NCBI GenBank assembly: GCA_002633025.1
Contig: NMRB01000933.1
Coordinates: forward strand, 73,142-137,141
Source of the DNA: Notospermus geniculatus
Lineage: Eukaryota > Nemertea > Pilidiophora > Heteronemertea > Lineidae
DNA: 64,000 bases
Direction of reading: 5' to 3'
The translations under genes and the position numbers were made by a program. The notes beneath the pieces are model-generated. The model had not been told where the DNA came from. It saw only the letters and a program-made list of their open reading frames with translations, and ran no database searches. Below, piece by piece: positions 1 to 10,500 of the stretch (positions are counted from its first letter, which is position 1; every line of letters starts with the position of its first letter).

Positions 1-36
1 GTTCTGTATCCATTTATTTATTTTTCGAGAAATTTA

Positions 37-209
37 TAGTATAAGGGAACCGAGGGGATCTGGATGGAAGAGATTTTATTAGTTTGCAAGTTTAGGTAGG
101 TATAGTTTTTGGAAACAGCCCGGAAATAGGGATATTCTAGTGTATTTTAGCCTGGGGGTTGCGGCTAATCTTCCTCTTCCGTCCAGATCCCCTCGGTTCC
201 CTTATACTA
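37..209. repeat. Short inverted-repeat element (MITE-like)
   Basis: The first 36 bases (37-72) are repeated in inverted orientation at 174-209 with about one mismatch, enclosing about 100 bp of unrelated sequence. Both ends read TAGTATAAGGGAACCGAGG inward. There is no coding content. The structure is that of a small non-autonomous DNA transposon; the family is not recognised. Confidence 0.75.
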
Positions 210-1436
210 AGTAGGCCTAGGGCTATAAAATATATCTTCGTAGAAATGACCAACACGGGCAAACTTTATGTCATTGGAAAGGAAATTTTATCAGGAATCC
301 AACCAAACAGTTTTTGAGGCAATTTCATTCCATCCCAAAGAAATAAAACCAAAAGTTCACGACGTTATGAAAGTCATGAAAGCTATCCTCAAGTCAGTAT
401 CATCAACGCAAAAATACAAAGTCCGTGTTTCCTCGACGAAGTGTTCGTCAGCTGGTGGTGGTGAGTCGTGCGTTTAGATAAAATCTACACAGCTCGATTT
501 GAAATTCAGGGGAATGAAAGGAATCACATCCTTAACAAGTTTGTCCCTTTTTGACAAATGAATACATATGAGCGGCATTTTCTTGCGAGATGAAAACTTT
601 GTTGCGCATCAATGAAATGGCGTGCCATACAGTAACCTCGACGCAAATGTTTCACTCGCAGTACCGCCTTTTGAACAAAAGTTTGCTTTCATCGTGGAAA
701 AATATCAGCGAGTGAAATACCTGTATCGAGTGGCCATTAAGTTATCTGAATAACGATTATAATTTCAACACATGGCACTTTGCAGGTCACAGTAAATCAC
801 GTATTTATTACTGCAAGTACACGCTGGCCTATTCACCTGACTGATTTTTAAGATTAATCCGCGTGAAAAATTCCCCAGCAGAACTTTGAGGCAGGCACAG
901 ATATTGCACATACTAACAGAAATTAAAAATCCAAATACGTATGTCTGTACATTTCTATTATTGTAGACATAAATAATAAGCTTTTGCAACGGGTCAACTG
1001 CGGATTACAATCTACGCCCCAAGTTACATCAAGACCAAAAGCCAGTAAACAGGCGCTTGTGACCTCGCTACTGTTTTACCAATGTTCTGACTGCAAACTC
1101 GCCACTTAATCTCTGATGTTCAACAACTTATTAAAAATTGAAAGGATAGGAACAAAAGGATACACTATCTTCCAGAAAAGATGTTTTCTTAGAATGCCTC
1201 AAAGTACGTTATTGAGAACTTATAACATAATTTAGTTGCAAAACTTGACAGCTTCTAAATGCCCAGGTGATCGCCCTATTCGAATGCATGTCTCGATGTA
1301 TGCGCTCTGCACCTGGCGCCGAGGGTGCGTCGATCACTCTCCCCGAAAGTCATTATAACAGATTCGTCTCCACAACTGCTGCAAGATGGCGCTGGGAGAC
1401 GAATCTAAAAACACAGGACAGGAAAAATACGGTGAA
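210..1436. other. Non-coding stretch, no gene recognised
   Basis: An open frame of 69 codons at 268-477 (plus) has no recognisable domain and may be chance. The rest is AT-rich with scattered stops and no domain-like translation that I can see on either strand. Upstream exons of the CUB-sushi receptor could lie here or beyond the window edge, but I could not identify one. Confidence 0.4.
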
Positions 1437-1512
1437 AAAAATCCCCCGACAGGATCCAAACCCGGGACCTGCAGTTTAATAGGCAAACGTTAGCCGAATG
1501 AGGTATCTAGAC
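1437..1512 (-). repeat. tRNA-like SINE head
   Basis: Read on the minus strand, this has an A-box-like stretch followed by a B-box-like GGTTTGGATCC, and it ends near the same GCTGGCAGC word that borders the tRNA-like sequence at 39830-39903. The arms do not fold into a proper tRNA, so this is a decayed tRNA-derived SINE rather than a tRNA gene. Confidence 0.5.
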
Positions 1513-1860
1513 AGCTGGCAGCATTGAGGGCTTCATTGGCCCATGATGACTGGTGGTCTATTGTTTGCTTGACGGCAGAAGTAATGTCGATGCGGACGTA
1601 AATGAACGCACGACATTGAACAAAAAATATGACGCAGATCGGCGCTGTTACTTGCTCATTTCTCTGAAATTGTGAGCTTAACCTGCAAGTGTTAAGACAA
1701 ATGTCAACAGTTGACCATGCTATCGAGGAGTACAAAAGCTGACGATATTGGCTGCTATTTTGGCGATTTTGATTGCAAAACTGCCGTCTCGGTTGAAGCG
1801 AGAAACAAAATGGCTGCCTGAACAGCAGACCGTTTTTACTCACTCACCGCGAAAAGTAAT

Positions 1861-2495
1861 GCTGAATCGGTTAACGTCGTCCTGGGTACACCTCATTATT
1901 ACCCAGGGTATTCTGGGTAATCCTTTTTGTTACCCAGGACGATTCTGGGTATAAATAAAGTACCTTAACATTACCCAGTTTGAAATCCGCGCCATTTTCC
2001 ACCTGCGCTCGAGGTACGGTACTATCTTATTCTAGCCGGCCACGAATTTTTACAGGTTCATTTTGACGTCGTGATTGTCAGCAGCTGTCAGAATGGCAAC
2101 TCGCGTTAAAGACTGCGATTGACAGGCGTATTTGCAATCTATTCCATCCTATAGGGATGGAATTTTCATTTCAAAAGGAAGAGAGCTGAAGAAATATCTG
2201 GCGGATGCTGGTAACGGAAGATACAAGTTGAAAGCAGGTGTCAAAGTTGATGCGAAACTGAAGCGGCTTGCACGCAACACCATGATATGCACACTGGGAG
2301 GGGCAATTGCCAGCGAGAATGTGAACGCATGTACCACAACCTCGGGCGCAGGTGGAAAATGGCGCGGATTTTAAAACTGGGTAATGTTAAGGTACCTTAT
2401 TTGTGCCCAGGACGATTCTGGGTAACAAAAAGGATTACCCAGGATTACCCTGGGTAATAATGAGGTGTACCCAGGACGACATTAACCGATTCAGC
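1861..2495. mobile_element. Foldback element with arms of about 160 bp
   Basis: The left arm (1861-2025) and right arm (about 2335-2495) are near-perfect inverted copies. They begin GCTGAATCGGTTAA and contain internal repeats of a TTACCCAGG-like word. Between the arms lies about 310 bp of different composition with an open frame at 2132-2374 (80 codons), whose interior reads like protein (…KGRELKKYLADAGNGRYKL…) but matches no family I know. It may be a captured host fragment. Confidence 0.75.
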
Positions 2496-2869
2496 TAAAG
2501 TAATAGCCCTATACGCGCCAGAAAGAGACCCCGTTGCGGGGTAACCTCGAAATCTGCGTATAGGATTCCGCGTCAACGTCAACTTCAGCCATTTCACCAA
2601 CTCATGAGAAAAAGCCAAGGCTAAAGTTTAGAATACCCGATCGGAAGTGACGTTACTCCATGGCACACAATGGAAATCCTATTGTACAATGCGGCTTATT
2701 CCGTCCATTTCTTTATAACTTTGGTAATTCGTGATGAAATAAGCTGGGGTTTTTACTGAATTGCTTCGAACAGACCCCTCTTCATTTTGAACACACTGGT
2801 TAAAATATGCAGACATTCCCCTAGATTTTAGAAATTTTAACCACTTAGTGGTTAAGAATCTGTAACACC

Positions 2870-3236
2870 GTCAAGAGGTCAGGATTTCTCATGTTAGTGT
2901 TATGTTATTGTCACAACCATCTTTGTTTTGACAAACTGTGTTCAAGAAGACGTTTGCTCTGGAAAGGGGTGAAAACTTTGTCTGTGAGCCTGCCAAAAGT
3001 AATGAGCCTTCAGAGAGACACATAAGACTCACACAGGAGCAGCTGGATGAGTTGGTTAACGATTTTCATCTTAACAGGCTGTTAGCAGCCTGTTAACACG
3101 ATGTTAGCAACCTGTTAACAGGCTGCTAACCACAACCCCTTTTCAACAGTGTTGAAGGGGCTGTGGTAAATGTTGAAATTGACAGAGCTGTAACACTAAC
3201 ACATAACACATAACATACACGGAATTCTGACCTCAC
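2870..3236. mobile_element. Diverged foldback element
   Basis: Inverted arms at about 2874-2905 and 3200-3232 (GAGGTCAG … TGTTAGTGTTATG) enclose the open coding-like fragment at 2932-3093. Next to it is a cluster of nested repeats of TTAACAGGCTG in both orientations (3066-3130). It is probably a non-autonomous element that carried a piece of coding DNA. Confidence 0.5.
2932..3093 (+). pseudogene. Captured coding fragment (LTQEQLDELVNDF)
   Basis: A 54-codon frame between a stop at 2929-2931 and a stop at 3094-3096 has strongly protein-like composition. Its C-terminal half reads RLTQEQLDELVNDFHL. From memory, this resembles a stretch repeated in uncharacterised invertebrate proteins with the pattern LT-x-x-ELNDLVRDL. 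It has no start and no continuation, and lies inside an inverted-repeat element, so I treat it as a transposon-carried fragment. The family match is recollection and was not searched. Confidence 0.4.
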
Positions 3237-3439
3237 CCAATGTATGTGTCACAAAAGAAGACGCTAATCGGCAAATGAAGAGAATGAATATTCACACTTG
3301 AAATAAACTCCTTATCTTAACTAATTATGTGGGGGCATACCTAGGAGGAGTATTCTCCCTCAATCTGGCATAATAGGTTTTAAATTGTGGGTCTTTGATC
3401 TTGAATTATTGGGTCTTGGATCTTGGACCTCGAGTGGAT

Positions 3440-4290
3440 CTTGAATTTGGGTGTCCCGGACAAATCCGCATCATTTACGCGGACCGAATTTCGGGCAGAT
3501 TATTTTTTTGTACCGATCTGATATGGTACATATATACCCCTAGGTCAGATGACCTATGACACCAAGTTTCGGTCCGATTCGACTCTTAGCTTGGCCACCA
3601 GGTGGCGGAAACCAAAAACACAAAAAGTGCAATAACTCCTGAACTAATGACTGGATCACCTCCAAATTTTTATCATAGGTGTATCTAATGAGGGTACATT
3701 ACATATATAACGGGTTTTTGGTTTGACCTACTTTTCAAGGCAACAGAGGTCAAAGTTCAAAATTTTGCCTTTAAGTGGCACGTTTTGTAACTGCAGGTGC
3801 TATTGGCCTCAAATTTGGTACATATATACCCCTAGGTCAGATGACCTACGACACCAAGTTTCGGTCCGATTTGACTCTTAGCTTGTCCACCAGGTGGCGG
3901 AAACCAAAAACACAAAAACTGCAATAACTCATGAACTAATGACTGAATCATCTCCAAATTTTTATCATTGATGCTTCTAACGAGGATGCATGACATAAGT
4001 AAGTTTTTTTTTATTTGACCGACTTTTCAAGGTTAAGTTCAAAAGGGTAAAGTTCAAAATTTAGTCATTTGGCAGTGTGTATCGTAACTGCTTGCCCATG
4101 GGCGATTGACTTGAAACTTGGTACATGTACACCCGTATGTCAGATGACCTATGACACCAATTTTCGGTCCGATTCGATTCTCTGCTTGGCCATCAGGTGG
4201 CCAAAACCAAAGCTCAAAGTCCAGTAACTCCTGAACTCTAACTGGATTGGCTCCAAATTTTTATCAGGTGCATCCTACGAGGATGCATGA
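3440..4290 (+). repeat. Dispersed AGCTCACC-type repeat, direct arm
   Basis: Two and a half tandem modules carry the phrase GGTCAGATGACCTATGACACC followed by CACCAGGTGG. The same family recurs at 8806-9270, 10697-11270, 12157-12740 and 13436-13757, and inverted at 4935-6752, 15010-15430 and 31640-31955. Its outer ends elsewhere read TTTTAGCTCACC. The modules have no open reading frame of interest. This is an internally repetitive non-autonomous element, and with the inverted arm at 4935-6752 it flanks the first two CUB exons. Confidence 0.7.
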
Positions 4291-4381
4291 CCCTGGAACA
4301 TTTCAATTTATAACATTTGTCATTTGTTTTTCTGGTACGTTCTCCCAGGTGAGCACATGGCCCATGGACCATTTCATTCAG

Positions 4382-4512
4382 ATGAAGATTCCGGGTGTGG
4401 CTCCCCAATGCGTCAAACAGGCCTACGCGGGTCATTCTCCAGCATGAACTGGCCAGGAAACTACAATAATCGCGCTACGTGTAGATGGAATATTTCAGTA
4501 CCAGAAGGATAC
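4382..4512 (+). CDS. CUB exon 1
   Basis: The acceptor TTTCATTCAG is followed by a phase-1 exon reading DEDSGCGSPMRQTG…NWPGNYNN…CRWNISVPEGY, the first third of a CUB domain with its first two cysteines and the typical P-x-Y-P-like NWPGNY turn. The donor is GTGAGT. The sequence just before the acceptor (CATGGCCCATGGACCATTTC) belongs to a repeat seen again near 5000, 31650 and 32370. Confidence 0.85.
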
Positions 4513-7500
4513 GTGAGTATGCACAGTAATCTATCTCAAGTAATACTATATCCAAGTAGGGTCTGCCCCCTCCCGCCGCAAAGAAAGATATAAGCCAAGA
4601 CGTGAATGCACAGTTATGATAGTCTCGCGTTCAGTGACGTCAAATATAATGGGGGAGGGGGGAGTTAGGCAACATCATTGCCCTCGGCATGATATGCTCC
4701 CTAGTCATAAATTCCTTCGCTTGGTCTTCTCCTACTCCACGCCAACGTTTATCTCAGGAAAATTATTTTATGTTTTTTCCAGATAATTCGTGTCAACTTC
4801 AACAATCCTTTTCGTATAGAAGGGGATGATAATTGTAGGTACGACTCTATCAGCCTGTTTGAAGAGGGACCGGTGACCTCACCTAGCGGACGAATCGGTA
4901 CGTTTTACTGTTAAAACCATGTAGAGAAATGTGCACCTGTTTTACCCTGCTCAGTTGATTTGCCAACCATATCTGTGAGATTTGAAACAAACATGAAATG
5001 GTCCATGGACCATGTGCTCACCCGTTTGGACATACATATGATAGTGTAATGACAGAGAGAGGTTATGAGCAATCTGGGTCAAGTCATTCCCAAGTTCCAG
5101 GACTTCAATGACTGTTGGGTTATGCCACCTGGCGGCCATATTGGATATCCGATCGTGCCAAAACTTCACATGCACATACGTCTAGATAGAGGGAGTCACA
5201 TAGCTCATTTGAGTGATCTGGGTCAAGTCATTCCTGAGTGATAGCACATTTGATGATTTTCGGGCTACGCCACCTGGCGGCCATATTGGAAGTTTGATGA
5301 GGCCGAAATTTGACGTGCTTGTAAAGGTCACTTAAGCCTGGCGCAGATCGACCTTGCGACTGGATGCAACTACCTGCAACAGTCGCTGTCGATGTGAGCG
5401 GACAGCGCACATCGATTGCGACTGGTCATTGCGGCAACAAGTGGCACAAACCAGTCTCAATCCGGAGCGCGCACATCGACACATGCAACTGAACTGAATG
5501 CTACACGGAAATTGTCGATGTCTTCCGAACGGACAACTCGTACTCGGGAGTCATGTGATAAACATTCAAAATGGCTGTGCACCTAGACTGGTTCCCGGTC
5601 CCAACATCGGAGCCAGTTGGGACTACGAACCAGTCTAATGTGCACCACAAACGAGGAAATTCATTGCCAGAGCGCGCACATCGACTGCGACTGAATGCAA
5701 CTAGATGCAATGGTCGGCAACGAGTAGAACATGTGCAACTGATTGCAACTACCTGCAACGGTCGGCAATAGCGTTGCCGGGCCGCTCAAATCGACCTGTT
5801 TGTGCAACTGATCAGTTGCAACTGTTTTCAGCCAGTCGCAACCATTGCCGGCAACGGCATTGCAGGTAGTTGCATCCAGTCGCAAGGTCGATCTGCGCCA
5901 GGCTTTAGAGAGAGGTAAATATCAAGTTTGCGCACTGTAGGTCAAGCCGTTCCTGAGTTATAGCACTTGGACGATTTTCAGGTTACGCCACCTGGCGGCC
6001 ATTTTGGATGTCCGATCGGGCTCCAACTTCACATGCTCATAAAGGTCATATAGAGGGAGCCACATAGCACATTTGAGCGCTCTGGGTCAAGTCGTTCCTG
6101 AGTTATAGCACATTTGATGATTTTTGGGTTACGCCACCTGGTGGCCATATTGGAAGTTTGATCATGCCAAAATTTGATGTGCTTGTAAAGGTCACCTAGA
6201 GGGAGGTAAATATCAAGTTTGAGCACTCTGGGTCAAGCCGTTCATGAGTTATAGCACTTGGGTGATTTTCAGGTTACGCCACCTGGCGGCCATATTGGAT
6301 GTCCGATCGTGCCGAAACTAAGGTACCCTCTAATACATGTTCATGCAAGATATGAAGACGCTCGGTGAAATAATGAAGAACTGTGGCAGGTTCGTTACTT
6401 TTGTCGAACTTTGACCTCTGTGACCTTGAAAAGTTGGTCAAATCAAAAACCCGTTCTATATGTTATGTATCCTAATTAGATACACCTATGATAAAAATTT
6501 GGAGACGATCCAGTCATTATTTCTGGAGTTATTGCACTTTTTGTGTTTTTGGTTTTGGCCACCTGGAGGCCAAGCCAAGAATCGAATCGGACCAAAACTT
6601 GGTGTCATAGGTCATCTGACCTAGGGATATATACCAAGTTTCAGATCGGTAGCTCCAGCGGTTACGAAACGTGCCCTGCTAACGGACCACGACGACGACG
6701 ACGGACGACGGACGCCGCAGGACGACAAAAGCCCACGGGTGAGCTAAAAATGATTTATGCATTGAACACGAAAAAGAAATCGAATACCAAAATAAAGGGG
6801 TGAGGGTTCTCCACTGTTGGAGAACCCTTCCAGAGGGGTTCTTTGTAGTACCCTCAAAATTTAGTTGCAGATTTCTCTACGACGCTCGATGCAAAAGGGT
6901 ATTTGTTTTATTAAACCTCATGAATGAAGATATTACATCAGCTGGAGCTCGGTGTAACGGTTGTACTTTCACGCATTCACAGATTTCTTGATGTGAATTT
7001 CAGCATCCTGGGGTAGGGTTCTAGATAGAACCATATAGACGAAAGGGTTCGTTGAAAGGAAAAAGGCCCCTCTTGGAACCCTTTTTGCTAAGAGTGTAGG
7101 CTCCTACTACAGGAGTCGGGAAAACTTGCATGGTTATAGAAACCAATCGCCAGAGATTAGAATGTAACAATAGGATATTTTGTTCCTAGGAATTTTTTTT
7201 CCTAGGGATATTGTGTCCTGCCACACCTGTTCTGAAACGAGGTTTATTCTGCACTTTCCGTAGGTGTGTACTGCGGCGTGAGCCGACCGGGGAACATATC
7301 AACAACAGGTAACCAACTGGTTGTGATATTCAAGACAGACTCGTCAGTAGTTCACAAAGGTTTTTCTCTGGATTGGACAGCAATAGAACTTAGTAAGTTG
7401 CAGTTAAAGGAGCACGGCTTTTTACAGCTGGTAAATAGGCCTAATACATGGGCCTGTATTCTAGAAGCGTCCTTATTAGGTCCATTTTAAACGTTGGGTT

Positions 7501-10500
7501 TGCATTATCAACAAATTCCCTGTAACACTATTGATCAACAATTTACCTTCAACAAAACCTCCTTCAACAAGGATAGTTTACACATGCAACAGAATCAAGC
7601 AAGATCGGCATGATTTGGTCGACCATGTGATTGTCACATGACTCAGATGATAGGCTACAGTACATTATCTGATTGGCTGATCCAGTATCTTGTGTTGAAG
7701 CTCACCTGCAACATGCAACAAAATAGCTGCAGAAACCTATTTCTCTCAACAGTGTTGCAGGTCCTGGCGTGTTGATCAACAGTGTTGAAGGACTAGTTTA
7801 CACGGTGAAACATTGTTGAGAGAGTATCATATTTCATGTTGATCAACAGTGTTGCAAGGAATTTGTTGATAATGTAAACCGGCCTTTAGAATACAACCCA
7901 TGATTTTAGCGGGTAATACTTTCCACTCTCATTACTTGACTTCGAACATTTTGCGTATAAATCACCCAATCGCCCTTTTTTGTGACGATGAACTAGGTGT
8001 AAAGGGGCTGGAATCGCAATCTTCAATTCAAAGTGAAACAGCCCCTTTGATATTCTCAAATATCTCATCTTGTGATTGAGTTAGTGGCATGGGATCAAGT
8101 TCTTCACCAATGCTTAAGTCCCTAGGGATGAAATGGACTGATCACCTTTGATCTCAGTTGTTAGTGTTGTGGTGGTATTGATATCTCAAATTTTATATAA
8201 TGAAATATCTTATCATGGGATGAGTTATTGGCATGAGATCAAGTTCTATGGGATTCACCGTCATTCATCAATCAATGTATCCTGATCTCTATCAATGTAT
8301 CCTGATCTCTATCAATGTATCTTTTATGTAGAATTACCTGGTACATCGGAAAGTATACGATATTTACAATGTCATCTTGTTTCTTCAGAGATTCGTTGCG
8401 GTGATCTAGGCGTGTTAACAAATGGTAGAGTCTTCCTGACAAGCGAAGACAAGGTCGGCAGCAATGCTACGTTCATTTGCAACGAAGGGTTCAAGCTCGT
8501 TGGAGAAACAGAGCGTCAGTGTCTCAGCCAAGGGAAATGGAGCGGTGATATTCCGAAATGTGAAGGTAAGGTGACAGTCTTAATACTCATTCTTTCCACA
8601 CAGAAACGACGTTACTCAAGATGCGCACTGATTTCCCAACATTTATTCCCTAGAGGTTCGTTGCGGTGACCCAGGCTTGTGGACAAATGGTAAAGTCTCG
8701 GCAGCAAAGCAACGTAGCCTATAATATGGCAAGCCGTTTGTCCAGTAATTCAAAAAAACAACTTTTTTACTGAAAAACTTAGTTATTATCGACAGAAACT
8801 AGGTTTTTAGCTCACCTGGTGTGCGCTCTTGTCGTGGTGCAGTGTCCGTCGTCTGTCGTCGTCGCTGTTGTCGTTGTCGTCGTCCGTTAGCAGAGCAAGT
8901 TTTGTAACCGCTGGGGCTATTGATCTGAAACTTGGTACATATATACCCCTAGGTCAGATGACCTATGACACCAAGTTTCAGTCCGATTCGATTCTTGGTT
9001 TGGCCACCAGGTGGCAGAAACCAAAAACACAAAAAGTGCAATAACATCAGAACTAAATACTAGATCTTGTCCAAATTTTTATCAAAGGTATATCTACATA
9101 ACATATCTAACGGTTTTTGGATTTGACCTACTTTTCAAGGTCACAGAGGACAAAGTTCAGAATTTTGCCTTTTGGTGGCACATTTCGTAACCACTGGGGC
9201 TATTGACCTGCACCTCGGTCCATGTATACCCAGAAGGTCCTTTAGGCATGATATCAGCCATACTTATGTTATTGAGGATGCCCATTTCGATTATGCAATG
9301 ACCTTGATCATCATCATCATGGTCAGACATTTGATAATTTCCATTCTTATCTAATGAATCTAAGGGAACCATTGACATCTATTTTTGAAATGCAAGAAAC
9401 TGACCATGTACATGTACATATGTAGTTCTTCTGGAAAGGACTCTCGTCTATTGGTCCTTCTGGTGTGCGAGGTAGGCCTACGATGTACAAGCATGCATGG
9501 CAAAGAAAAGCTGTCTTTGTTGTCACAGCTATTGTTTGAAGCACAGAATTATCCCTGCAAATTGCAAGATCATAGCTCGTTCAGTTTTCCCACGGATCAC
9601 AAATCGCAATCTTCAATTCAAAGTGAAACAGCCCCTTTGATATTCTCTAATATCTCACCCTGTGATTGAGTTAGTGGCAGGGGATCAAGTCCTTCACCGA
9701 TGCTTTTAGTCCCTAGGGATGAAATGGACTGATCACCTTTGATCTCAGTTGTTAGTGTTGTAGTGGTATTGATATCTCAAATTTTATATTATGAAATATC
9801 TTATCATGGGATGAGTTATTGGCATGAGATCAAGTTCTATGGGATTCATCGTAATTCATCAATCAGTGTATCCTGATCTCTATCAATGTATCTGATCTCT
9901 ATCAACGTATCCTGATCTCTATCAATGTATCTTTTATGTAGAATTACCTGGTACATCGGAAAGCATACGATATTTACAATGTCATCTTGTTTCTTCAGAG
10001 ATTCGTTGCGGTGATCTAGGCGTGTTAACAAATGGTAGAGTCTTCCTGACAAGCGAAGACAAGGTCGGCAGCAATGCTACGTTCATTTGCAACGAAGGGT
10101 TCAAGCTCGTTGGCGAAACAGAGCGTCAGTGTCTCAGCCAAGGGAAATGGAGCGGTGATATTCCGAAATGTGAAGGTAAGGTGACAGTCTGAAAGGACCA
10201 CAGTATTGCTTCCCAATCCTGCGTTACACGTACCCGCGTTAAGGGGGAGACCTCTATTAACGACTTGGTAAACTACCGCATGCAACTAGTCTCGCGCAGC
10301 CAGCCGTTTCGTTCCGCAGTACTGCTACACAAACTTGTTCGATCCCCAGCGGCTGGGTGACCGAGACGGTAATCATACATTCTCCAACACTGGGGCGAAA
10401 GGCATAACTACAGTATTGGAGCATGGTGCTGGTGGCGCCGGCTGTCGACAGAAAGATGCAATACAGTGGTCCTTTAATACTCATTCTTTCCCCACAGAAA

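Noticed and set aside
268-477. 69-codon frame as a first exon of the CUB-sushi receptor
   Set aside because: No signal peptide, no CUB or sushi similarity and no convincing splice phase link.
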